NCBI RefSeq assembly: GCF_036327775.1 | Contig: NZ_CP109598.1 | Span: 4,786,001-4,850,000 of the forward strand | Length of the DNA: 64,000 nucleotides | Direction: 5' to 3' | Source: Streptomyces sp. NBC_01498 | GTDB taxonomy: Bacteria; Actinomycetota; Actinomycetes; Streptomycetales; Streptomycetaceae | In this document: positions 1 through 7,511 of the stretch, piece after piece | Numbering within the stretch: the stretch's first letter is position 1 | Layout: each line of letters begins with the position of its first letter | Notes under the pieces: generated by a model | The model's input: only the letters and a program-made list of their open reading frames with translations | Told to the model about the DNA's origin: nothing | The model's database searches: none | Position numbers and translations under genes: made by a program

Positions 1-132
1 CGGTTCGAGAACAGCACGCTTGTCGACGTCGGCGGCGCCGCGAGCCTCAAGGGCGCAACCGTGCAGGGCCCAGGAGCGGTGGAACTGGCCCTGGGCCTTG
101 CACGGGAGGCGGGAATCCTGTTCGAGCCGTAG
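1..132 (+). CDS. Hypothetical protein, C-terminal fragment cut by window edge
   Basis: The first frame is open from base 1 to a TAG at 130-132 and has the G/C-rich third positions of a real gene. It gives 43 residues ending in REAGILFEP. I do not recognise the family and no catalytic motif is visible. It converges on the HExxH gene with only a 4-base gap, so the two 3' ends have no room for a terminator between them. The 5' part lies outside the window. Confidence 0.5.
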   Translation, partial: RFENSTLVDVGGAASLKGATVQGPGAVELALGLAREAGILFEP

Positions 133-136
133 CTCG

Positions 137-871
137 TCAGGCGGCAATGTTCGGTCGGTATCCCGCGTACTCCGGGCTGGAGATCGCGCGGGCCACGAGA
201 TCGAAGTTGATGTCCTCCCCGAAGTCGCACAGCTCGTCGAGGAGTATCCGCCCGTACTCGTTGAAGTGCGGGCGCTGCCTCTTCAGGTCTTCGCAGGCGT
301 CCCGCAGGGACTCGCTGTAGAGGTCGACCAGGGTCGTGACGCCCTGCTGGTCCTGCATGAACATGAGGGGGACCGTGACCACTGCGGCGTGAAACGCCTT
401 GTCGAGCGGACGGCGCTGCCCGATCTTCACGGCCGACAGCGCACGGTACTCATCCGCTTCCAGGGCGCTGGACGTGAGGCCGAACATCCCGTTCACCTTG
501 TCGGCGACGAAGAGGTTCAGGTGCATGCCCTCGTGCACCAGGCACATGGCGTAGTCGAGCGTCGCCCAGTCTGCTCCGGGGCTCATGACCACCGTGCCGG
601 GGAGGCGCGAGGCGGAGCCGCCGCCGTCGGCGCCCGAATCGACGATCACCAGATCGGTGACCAACAGGTCGACCATGCGCCGGAGATCGGGACTGATCTC
701 CTGGATCAGATCGAAGGCCGAGGCGACTTCTGTGTCCCAACCTTCGCGAGTGGGACCTTCGGTGGGGCCGGCACCTTCGAAGATGTGGGGGAAGACTCCG
801 TTGATGGTGCAGTACTTCGCCCACGGCCCGTCCTCGTACGTGATCGAGACGCCTTCGCTCGTGACGGGCAT
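137..871 (-). CDS. HExxH-motif protein, aKG-HExxH peptide beta-hydroxylase-like
   Basis: This 244-residue protein has a central metal-binding-like motif, LVHEGMHLNL (His113, Glu114, His117). It is preceded by LPGTVVMSP and followed by an acidic ADEYRA segment and RRPLDKAFHAA. That order (LPG...sP, HExxH, E, RPL...H) is how I remember the HEXXH-domain family found with FxSxx-type RiPP systems, some members of which hydroxylate peptides. No signal peptide or membrane segment is seen. ATG at 871 is chosen; a TTG at 889 adds six residues, and neither has a good ribosome binding site. The gene starts right at an apparent rearrangement junction, so the N-terminus could be shortened. No radical SAM enzyme or precursor peptide lies beside it here. 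A zinc protease is the main alternative reading of the motif. Confidence 0.6.
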   Translation of the reverse strand: MPVTSEGVSITYEDGPWAKYCTINGVFPHIFEGAGPTEGPTREGWDTEVASAFDLIQEISPDLRRMVDLLVTDLVIVDSGADGGGSASRLPGTVVMSPGADWATLDYAMCLVHEGMHLNLFVADKVNGMFGLTSSALEADEYRALSAVKIGQRRPLDKAFHAAVVTVPLMFMQDQQGVTTLVDLYSESLRDACEDLKRQRPHFNEYGRILLDELCDFGEDINFDLVARAISSPEYAGYRPNIAA

Positions 872-898
872 CGGGCGGAAAGCCGGCAAGGTCCGGAG

Positions 899-1027
899 AT
901 GCGGGACGCCGAAGCCCTGAGCCAGATGCGCGTGCCTGACTACGAGGACTGCGTCGAGGTACCGATGTCCTCGATCACGGCCCTACTGGAGGAGAACGGT
1001 GGACCTGATCACCAGCGGCCGGCGTGA
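899..1027 (+). pseudogene. Decapitated remnant of the small DUF6879-partner gene
   Basis: An open frame of 42 residues with strong G/C third-position bias contains PDYEDCVEVP. This matches the spacing of PEGEGLVEIP near the end of the intact 70-residue protein at 38055-38267. In both places the small gene runs into the start of a DUF6879 gene, by 29 bases here and 17 there. The N-terminal half of the intact protein, including its NCDDNDC segment, is missing. Upstream of about base 899 the sequence is instead the start of the HExxH gene on the other strand. I infer a deletion or rearrangement that removed the 5' half. The ATG at 899 could still be translated, so a functional short protein is not excluded. 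Confidence 0.5.
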
Positions 1028-1523
1028 CGAGCTGTTCGACAGTTTCGAGCGCAGCGCCTTCCATCTTGAATTGAGGGACAACTACGGATCGCCTGTCGAG
1101 GACACCCCCTACGCCCGATGGCGGAGGGGCGAGCCGGACGACTACCGATGGCTTGACCCGTGGATGGCGCTCATGAAGCGGGTGACTGGTGACGGCAAGA
1201 CGGTGCGACGCGTACGCGTGATCACCGAGCCCCACTCCCAGTATGTGAAGTGGGAGAACTCACTCACTCATCTGAACCTGGCGGCCGGTGAAGACATCAG
1301 GTGGTTCCCTCGGCATCAACTTCCGGACGGAATCGTCTTCCCGGTCTCCGGCAATGACTGGTGGCTGTTTGATGACAACCTCCTGGCCGTCGGGCATTTC
1401 GACCAGGAAGGCCGCGTCCTCGGGTCCGAACTGATCGAAGATCCCGACATCGTGGCCGACTGCGTCCGAGTGCGGGATCTACTCTGGTCCTCCGCCGTTC
1501 ATCATGCCGAGTACAAGCCCTGA
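999..1523 (+). CDS. DUF6879 family protein
   Basis: This 174-residue soluble protein carries the DUF6879 signature: an N-terminal FDSFERSAFHLE segment, a central RVRVITEPHSQYVKWE strand, and NDWWLFDD near residue 125. The biochemical role is unknown. In Streptomyces the family usually sits just before a helix-turn-helix/DUF5753 gene, as here. The GTG start follows GGAGGAG at a good distance. Its 3' end overlaps the next gene by 20 bases, suggesting co-translation. It is a paralogue of the protein at 37550-38071. Confidence 0.85.
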   Translation: MDLITSGRRDELFDSFERSAFHLELRDNYGSPVEDTPYARWRRGEPDDYRWLDPWMALMKRVTGDGKTVRRVRVITEPHSQYVKWENSLTHLNLAAGEDIRWFPRHQLPDGIVFPVSGNDWWLFDDNLLAVGHFDQEGRVLGSELIEDPDIVADCVRVRDLLWSSAVHHAEYKP

Positions 1524-2385
1524 CCCATCGGTGAATAGTCAAGCGCAGGAAGCGCGGACGGCTTTGGGTGCCCGGCTGCGGGGATTCCGTAAGGACGCGG
1601 GATTCTCCAGCGGCCGGGCATTCGCTGCGGCTACCGGGTGGCAGGAGTCGAAAGTCTCCCGGATCGAGAACGGTCGGCAGGCTGCAAGCGAAGATGACAT
1701 CCGCACCTGGTGCGAGAAGACGCATACCCAGAACCTGACCGCCGACCTGGTTGCCACCGTCCGGCACATCGACGAACTGTGGTTGGAGTGGCGCCGACAG
1801 CTTGCGAAGGGAGCGGAGAAGCGTCAGGCCAAGGCCCTTCCGCTCTACTCCAGGACCAGGGTCTTCCGGATCTGGCATCCGACGCTGATTTGGGGCACGC
1901 TTCAGACTGCGGAATACGCTGCGGAGACGTTCAGGCAGGTTGTCGACTTCTTTGAAATTCCGGATGATGCTGAAGCGGCCACGGCAAAGAGGCTCGAACG
2001 GCAGAAGTACCTGACCCAGGGCGACCGCATCTTCAACGTACTGCTCGCCGAGCAGGCTCTTTACTCCAACTTCGGAGGATCGGAGGTGATGAGGGGACAG
2101 TTGGACCGTCTCCTGGCGGTGATAGGGCTCCCGCGGCTCAGCTTGGGATTCGTTCCGCGGTCGGCGCCCTTGCACATTTGGCCGGGCAATTCTTTTTCGA
2201 TGTTCGACAACAAGATTGTGCTTGTCGAAACTTACTCTGCCGAATTCTCGGTGACTCAGCCTCGTGAGATCGAGCTCTACGGGAAGGCTTTCACATCTCT
2301 GAAGAGATCGGCAGTCTACGGAAAGGCCGCCAGGGACCTGATACTGAAGGCCGCCCATCATTTTGAGCAGATCCCACCCCGCTAG
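1504..2385 (+). CDS. Helix-turn-helix regulator with DUF5753 domain
   Basis: This 293-residue XRE-type DNA-binding protein has an N-terminal HTH (about residues 15-65; TGWQESKVSRIENG is the recognition-helix region) and a DUF5753 domain from about residue 100 to the end. Members of the WhiJ family have this layout and act with small partner proteins in development or antibiotic control. It overlaps the DUF6879 gene. The small partner gene upstream is truncated, so the module may be impaired. Confidence 0.9.
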   Translation: MPSTSPDPSVNSQAQEARTALGARLRGFRKDAGFSSGRAFAAATGWQESKVSRIENGRQAASEDDIRTWCEKTHTQNLTADLVATVRHIDELWLEWRRQLAKGAEKRQAKALPLYSRTRVFRIWHPTLIWGTLQTAEYAAETFRQVVDFFEIPDDAEAATAKRLERQKYLTQGDRIFNVLLAEQALYSNFGGSEVMRGQLDRLLAVIGLPRLSLGFVPRSAPLHIWPGNSFSMFDNKIVLVETYSAEFSVTQPREIELYGKAFTSLKRSAVYGKAARDLILKAAHHFEQIPPR

Positions 2386-2605
2386 AAAAGTGGACGGTGG
2401 CCGGGTTCGCCCGGTCGGCCGAGTCGACCGGTATCCGTTCCGGCCCTCGACGATCGTTGACTCCATCGCCGATCTGGTGGAGCTGATCTGACCGGATCGG
2501 GGCGGATACGCGCAGGTCGCAGAGGTCCGGCGGACTTCGCGGGGTTCGCTGCGGATGCGGGATCCGGTCGGACGCGTGAGGCTTCCCCTGTCAGGGAGGT
2601 TCGCG

Positions 2606-3571
2606 ATGCGTTCAGGTTTGCTCACTCTCCGTGCCGCCGGACTGGTGGCCGCCATGGTGGCGGTACCCGTTCTCGGTACCACCGCCGCTGATGCCCACGA
2701 CTCCGTGAACGCGGCCGTCACGCCGTCCGCCGTGCGTCCCGGCGGGGAGGTGCGGATCGATGTCGCCGGGTGCGAGAACCCGCGCGGGGCGGCGGCCCGG
2801 TCCGGCGTGCTGGTCGCGGACTCCGAGCTCGTGGGCGCGCGTGACCGCACGGTCAAGGCGACGCTGACCGGCGAGGCGAAGGTCAAGTCGTCGGCCAAGG
2901 AGGGGACGTACGCGGTCGACATCTGGTGCGACGGACACGAGCACCGGCGCGCGGTCGTCTTCGAGGTGGCCCGCGACCCGAAGGCCCGGCCGAGTGCCAC
3001 CGTCACGCCGACCCGGCCGACCCGGCCGACCACGTCGGAGAAGCCGTCGCAGACGCCGAAGCCGGAGGCCGAGCCGAAGGCGTCCGCCAAGTCCGCCAAG
3101 CCCGGGAAGTCCGACGCCGGGCGCGAGACACGCGAGGCGGGGGAGAAGTCCACGGGCAGGCCCGAGCCTCGGGACAGGCCCAGGCCGAAGGCCGAGGACC
3201 GGCCCGAGGACCGGCCCGAGGACCGGCCCGAGGACCGGCCCGAGGCCAAGCCCGACCGGCCTGGCGACAGGCCCGACGCGTCCCGCGACCGTTCCGGGGC
3301 CGCGCCCCGGGCCGACACCGACACCGATGCTGACTCGGATTCCGGCTCCGATGCCAACGCCGACTCCGGCTCCGGTGAGCCGCAGGCGTCCCCCGTCGCC
3401 CCGGTGCGTGCCGGTGGCGGCGGTCGGACGGTCACCGCCGTGGCCGCCGACGAGGCGGGCCCCGGGCTTCCGCACACCGTGATCGGTCTGGTCCTGGCCG
3501 GGGTCGCCGCCGTGGCGGTGGCCGTCCGCAGTGTGCGCCGGAAGCGTTCCGCCGCGCGGGACTCCGACTGA
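2606..3571 (+). CDS. Secreted surface protein with repeat stalk and LPHT-type sorting end
   Basis: The start at ATG 2606 follows GGGAGG. A signal peptide (about residues 1-31, ending TTAADAHD) leads into an immunoglobulin-like folded part of roughly 90 residues. This is followed by a long Pro/Lys/Glu/Arg stalk with four EDRP repeats and an Asp/Ser-rich stretch. The C-terminus reads GLPHT, then a hydrophobic segment and RRKRS, as in a sortase substrate. The class F sortase gene starts 19 bases downstream, so the pair is likely co-transcribed and the protein is its candidate substrate. A plain membrane anchor is the alternative. The exact ligand is unknown. Confidence 0.8.
   Translation: MRSGLLTLRAAGLVAAMVAVPVLGTTAADAHDSVNAAVTPSAVRPGGEVRIDVAGCENPRGAAARSGVLVADSELVGARDRTVKATLTGEAKVKSSAKEGTYAVDIWCDGHEHRRAVVFEVARDPKARPSATVTPTRPTRPTTSEKPSQTPKPEAEPKASAKSAKPGKSDAGRETREAGEKSTGRPEPRDRPRPKAEDRPEDRPEDRPEDRPEAKPDRPGDRPDASRDRSGAAPRADTDTDADSDSGSDANADSGSGEPQASPVAPVRAGGGGRTVTAVAADEAGPGLPHTVIGLVLAGVAAVAVAVRSVRRKRSAARDSD
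3194..3241 (+). repeat. 12-bp tandem repeat, four exact copies
   Basis: The unit GAGGACCGGCCC occurs four times head to tail inside the surface-protein gene and encodes (EDRP)4. Copy number in such stalks can change by slippage. Confidence 0.9.
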
Positions 3572-3590
3572 GACGGCCGGGTGGACAGGG

Positions 3591-4274
3591 ATGGCCGAGC
3601 AGACGCCGCGCACCGAACACCCGGCCGGGCCGGGCCGGCTGCTGGCCGGGGTGGCCTGGGCCGCGCTGCTGCTCGGCCTCTGGGGCTGGGGAGCCGACGG
3701 TTTCGCCGGTACCTCCGCGCCCATGACCGGTGACGTCGCCGCCGTCGGCCGCCCGATGGAGCGGCGGCCCCCGGCCGCCCGCGAGGGCGGTGAGCCCGCC
3801 GAGCCGCGCCGGGTGGACGTGCCGTCCGTGGGCGTGGCGGCACCGGTCGTCCCGCGCGGCCTGGACGTGACCGGGGCGGTCGATCCGCCCGCGTACGATC
3901 GCCCGGGAGTCGTCGGCTGGTACAGCGGCGGGGTCCGCCCCGGTGCCCGGGGCACCGCGCTCTTCGTCGGCCATGTGGACACCCGCACCGGGCGGGCGGT
4001 CTTCTACGACCTGAGCGCGACCCGCCCCGGCGAGAAGATCCGCGTCACCCGATCCGACGGCTCGGTCGCGGAGTTCACCGTCGACGACGTACGGGTCCAC
4101 TCGCGCGAGCGTTTCGACGCGCGGAAGGTGTACGGCCCCCATCTGCCGGACCGCGCCGAGCTGCGGCTGATCACCTGCGGCGGGACCTTCGACCGGGAGA
4201 GCCGGACGTACACGGCGAACGTGGTCGTCTCGGCGTACCTCACCGCTGTGGAAGAGGCCCGCCGGGATGGCTGA
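3591..4274 (+). CDS. Class F sortase
   Basis: This 227-residue transpeptidase is anchored by an N-terminal membrane segment (about residues 16-35). The catalytic set is visible: His128 in FVGHVDT, Cys196 in LITCGG and Arg205 in ESRTY. The order and the short length fit actinobacterial class F sortases, which cleave LPxT-like signals and link proteins to the wall or an acceptor. ATG 3591 was preferred over upstream frame codons because it follows AGGG and removes an overlap with the preceding gene. The preceding surface protein with a GLPHT end is the obvious partner. Confidence 0.9.
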   Translation: MAEQTPRTEHPAGPGRLLAGVAWAALLLGLWGWGADGFAGTSAPMTGDVAAVGRPMERRPPAAREGGEPAEPRRVDVPSVGVAAPVVPRGLDVTGAVDPPAYDRPGVVGWYSGGVRPGARGTALFVGHVDTRTGRAVFYDLSATRPGEKIRVTRSDGSVAEFTVDDVRVHSRERFDARKVYGPHLPDRAELRLITCGGTFDRESRTYTANVVVSAYLTAVEEARRDG

Positions 4275-4456
4275 TCCGGCCCGGCCCGCGCCCCCGCGGC
4301 CACAGCTCGCGCACGATCACGAGCGGCGCGGTTCCGGCCGGGGCCCGTGTGCCAGGATGGATTCGACCGGTCCTGCCGGGGCAGGCGGGCACCGCCCGGG
4401 ACAGGAACGGGGCGCCTGGGGGGCGGCTTTGACGAACGGGCACCGAGGGGGAGTGG

Positions 4457-5476
4457 ATGTACGGCAGTAATTCCGGTCGCGGTCTGAGAGTGACGGCGTG
4501 CGCCGCCGCCACGGGGGCGGCACTGCTTCTCGCGGGCTGCTCCTCCGACAGCGAGGACAAGGCCGGGAAGGACACGGCCGCGCGCCAGCAGCCGAAGGCG
4601 ATCGACCCGTACTGGGTCAACCCCGACGGGAACGCGGCCGAGCAGGTCGTGGAGTACACGGGCGACGGCGACGACGGCAACGCCGCGCTGATCGAGAAGA
4701 TCGCCGCTCAGCCCGTGGGCGAGTGGATCGGCCCGGAGAACGCGGAGGAGCAGGCCCGTGGTTACACGGAGGCCGCCGCCGAGGTCGACCGGGAGGCCCT
4801 GCTGGTCCTCTACAACGTCCCGCACCGCGACTGCGGGCAGTTCTCGAAGGGCGGCGCCGCCGACGGTGACGCGTACCGGGGCTGGGTCGACCAGGTCGCC
4901 AAGGGCATCGGCGACCGGCGGGCCACGGTCGTGCTGGAACCGGACGCGGTGCTGCACCTGGTGGACGGGTGCACGCCCCAGGAGTTCCACGAGGAGCGGT
5001 ACGACCTGCTGAAGGGGGCCGTCGAACGGCTCAAGCAACAGCCCGCCACCACGGTCTACCTCGACGCGGGGAACGCGGGCTGGCAGTCGCCCGACACGCT
5101 CTTCGAGCCGCTCCGGCGGGCGGGCATCGACGCGGCCGACGGCTTCTCCGTCAACGTCTCGAACTTCTTCCCGACCGATGTGAGCCAGGAGTTCGGCAAG
5201 AAGCTGTCGGCGAAGGTCGGGAACAAACCGTTCGTGATCGACACCAGCCGGAACGGCAACGGCCCCTACACGGGCGGCGATCCGAGCGAGAACTGGTGCA
5301 ACCCGCCCGGCCGCGCGCTGGGCGAGCCGCCGACCGTCAAGACGGGTGACCCGCTGGTGAAGGCGTATCTGTGGATCAAGCGCCCCGGCGAGTCGGACGG
5401 CGACTGCAAGGGCGGCCCCAAGGCGGGCGAGTGGTATCCGGAGTACGCCCTGGAACTGGCCCGCAACGCCACCTAG
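4457..5476 (+). CDS. cslZ: GH6 family secreted glycoside hydrolase (CslZ-like lipoprotein)
   Basis: This 339-residue protein starts with a lipoprotein signal (LLLAGCSS; lipid on Cys28). It then carries the glycoside hydrolase family 6 fold: YNVPHRDCGQ, VVLEPDAV, YLDAGNAGW, SVNVSNF and VIDTSRNGNG are all in family order, with the Asp residues of the GH6 active cleft kept. GH6 enzymes cut beta-1,4-glucans. Next to cslA-glxA, GH6 proteins are called CslZ and are thought to process the glycan made by CslA. The ATG follows GAGGGGGAG. It converges on glxA across a strong palindrome. Confidence 0.88.
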   Translation: MYGSNSGRGLRVTACAAATGAALLLAGCSSDSEDKAGKDTAARQQPKAIDPYWVNPDGNAAEQVVEYTGDGDDGNAALIEKIAAQPVGEWIGPENAEEQARGYTEAAAEVDREALLVLYNVPHRDCGQFSKGGAADGDAYRGWVDQVAKGIGDRRATVVLEPDAVLHLVDGCTPQEFHEERYDLLKGAVERLKQQPATTVYLDAGNAGWQSPDTLFEPLRRAGIDAADGFSVNVSNFFPTDVSQEFGKKLSAKVGNKPFVIDTSRNGNGPYTGGDPSENWCNPPGRALGEPPTVKTGDPLVKAYLWIKRPGESDGDCKGGPKAGEWYPEYALELARNAT

Positions 5477-5494
5477 CGCGGGGTGAGTCGGCGC

Positions 5495-5534
5495 GGGGTG
5501 GGTGAGTCCGTACGCGTACGGACTCACCCACCCC
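5495..5534. terminator. Bidirectional terminator, perfect 40-base palindrome
   Basis: GGGGTGGGTGAGTCCGTAC is followed by its exact reverse complement, giving an almost loop-less stem of 19-20 bp between the two convergent genes cslZ and glxA. Confidence 0.85.
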
Positions 5535-5558
5535 GGTCTGCGGCACCGGCACCGGCCG

Positions 5559-7511
5559 CTACGGCACCTCGACCCAGACGCCCTCCGACGGGGTCCCCTC
5601 GGCGTCCGTCACGAAGAGCATGTACCAGCCGGCCGGCACCAGTGCCCGGTTCTTCGGCACGGTCACCTCGATCCCGCCGTCCGTCGCCTTCATGTCCAGC
5701 TCGACCGACCGCTGTTCGACATCCGTGACATGGGTGACGGCACTCGGCCGCATCAGCCGCGCGGTCTTCAGGGACGACGGGTCCTTCGTGGTGAAGACCC
5801 CCGAGCCGCCGCGCTTGATCCGCTCCGGCCCGCCGCCCAGCGTGGGCTTGGGGTCCCGGAAGAGATACGGCGGGGTGTAGATCTCGATCCGCTGCTCGAA
5901 GACGCCCGGCTTGGTGTTGGCCTTGTCGGCGTAGAGCGAGTCGGAGCCGAAGATCATGACGCGGCCGTCGGGCAGCAGGAGCGAGCCCGAGTGGTAGTTG
6001 CGGCCGACCTGGGGGTCGGCGACGCGCCGGTACTCGCCCGTCCTCGGGTCGTACATCCGGGCTTCGAGGATGTCCGAGCCGCCCCGGCCCCGGTAGTCCT
6101 CGGAGCCGCCGGTCACCAGGACCGTGTCGTCCGGCATCAGCGACGCGCTGGGGTAGCGGGTGCCCTTGTCGAGCGTGGCGCCGTCCGTGAACTTCGGCTT
6201 CTTCTCCTTGAGGTCGACCAGCCGGGACTTCTCGCTGGACCTCTCGGACTCGCCGACCCCGCCGCCGCCGATGACCATGAACCTCTGGTCCTGCGCGGGC
6301 GGCAGCATGACGGTCGCCGACGTCTCCATCATCCCCGAGTCGCCCAGCCCGGGGATCTTCTGGAACTTGTTGGTGTCCAGGTCCCAGACACCGGGCTCAC
6401 GGCCCACGTCGGCGGGGCCGTAACCGGCGTTGGAGCCGCTGTAGAACAGCTTGCCGTTGTCCATCAGGAAGAGCGCCGGGTAGGTGGGGAACTTCCGGAT
6501 GATGCCGGTGTACTCCCACTCCTTGGTCTCCGGGTCGTAGACCTCGTCCTTGCCGGGGACGATCTGGCCGATCTCGTCCAGGCCCGACAGCGCGAGGACC
6601 TTGCCGTCCTCCAGCGTCGTGAGCGTCGGATACCAGCGGGCCTCGTTCATCGGGTCGACCTTGATGTACTTCTCGGCGACCGGGTCGAACTCGAAGGCGT
6701 CCTTGATGCCCTGGAAATCCTTCTTGTCGAGGGCGAGTTTCTGCGCGATGCCGTAGACATTGCGGGCGTCGGCGCCCTTCATGCCCTGCACCCGGTAGTT
6801 GTCCTCGGTGCCGGTCTCGTACTTCTTCCCGGACTTCCGGGCCTCGACGTAGATACGGCCGAGGCCCGGCTCGGTCCGCTGGAAGGCGCCGGTCACCGGG
6901 TCGAATATCTTCTTCGCCTTCTCGACCAGGACCGGGTCCTTGGACTCGAAGGTCTTGCCGTTCTTCTTGCCGGTGAACATCGTGCCCGCCGGCAGCGTCA
7001 TCGGCTTGTCGGGGTCCTCGTTGTGGACCACCATCAGGCCGCCGGCCTTGGTGATGTCGCCCTTGAGCTTCTCGTACCGCTTCGTACCGCCCGCCACCAG
7101 GAGCTTTCCGTCGGGCAGTTGGGTGTGCCCGGAGCAGAACATGTCCTTCGGCGTCGGTATCAGCTTGTAGTCGTTCGTCGCCGGGTCCCAGAGAACGGAC
7201 TCGAACTTGTTGGCGTCGAAGTTCCGCTGATTGTTGCCAGACCCGGCTATCAGCAGCACTTTGCCGGTGTGCAGCAGCGACGCGTGAATTGAATTGATCT
7301 TGAATTTCGCGGGGATGTCGAGAAAGTCCCAGTGACCGTTCGCGGCCTTGTACTCGGGCCGGTTGATCTTGTACTCGTGGTACTGCTCCGAACCGAACCG
7401 CCACATCGCCGGCCCGTTCATCCCGGCCACCACGACGACCACCGCCGCGCCTATCGCCAGCCGGCGGGCGCGGTTCCTGCGGTGGTTCGGCCGGACGGGA
7501 AGCGCACTCAT
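5559..7511 (-). CDS. glxA: GlxA, mononuclear copper radical oxidase
   Basis: This 650-residue protein has an N-terminal membrane/signal segment (about residues 17-35), a seven-bladed kelch-like region and a C-terminal DUF1929 domain with SAVTHVTDVEQRS. The layout is that of galactose-oxidase-like enzymes. FCSGHTQLP supplies the cysteine expected to form the Tyr-Cys radical cofactor. In S. lividans GlxA acts at hyphal tips, oxidising the glycan made by CslA, and is needed for reproductive growth on solid medium. The ATG overlaps the cslA stop (ATGA), so the two are translationally coupled. Length agrees with the known family. Confidence 0.95.
   Translation of the reverse strand: MSALPVRPNHRRNRARRLAIGAAVVVVVAGMNGPAMWRFGSEQYHEYKINRPEYKAANGHWDFLDIPAKFKINSIHASLLHTGKVLLIAGSGNNQRNFDANKFESVLWDPATNDYKLIPTPKDMFCSGHTQLPDGKLLVAGGTKRYEKLKGDITKAGGLMVVHNEDPDKPMTLPAGTMFTGKKNGKTFESKDPVLVEKAKKIFDPVTGAFQRTEPGLGRIYVEARKSGKKYETGTEDNYRVQGMKGADARNVYGIAQKLALDKKDFQGIKDAFEFDPVAEKYIKVDPMNEARWYPTLTTLEDGKVLALSGLDEIGQIVPGKDEVYDPETKEWEYTGIIRKFPTYPALFLMDNGKLFYSGSNAGYGPADVGREPGVWDLDTNKFQKIPGLGDSGMMETSATVMLPPAQDQRFMVIGGGGVGESERSSEKSRLVDLKEKKPKFTDGATLDKGTRYPSASLMPDDTVLVTGGSEDYRGRGGSDILEARMYDPRTGEYRRVADPQVGRNYHSGSLLLPDGRVMIFGSDSLYADKANTKPGVFEQRIEIYTPPYLFRDPKPTLGGGPERIKRGGSGVFTTKDPSSLKTARLMRPSAVTHVTDVEQRSVELDMKATDGGIEVTVPKNRALVPAGWYMLFVTDAEGTPSEGVWVEVP

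Noticed and set aside
899..1027. Candidate RiPP precursor for the neighbouring HExxH enzyme
   Set aside because: The sequence aligns better with the C-terminal half of the small DUF6879-partner protein at 38055-38267 than with any precursor pattern.
1297..3843. Very long open frame on the minus strand opposite the DUF5753 and surface-protein genes
   Set aside because: It is a high-GC shadow. The plus-strand genes have signal peptide, domains and ribosome sites, while this frame is Arg/Pro/Ser low complexity with no motif.
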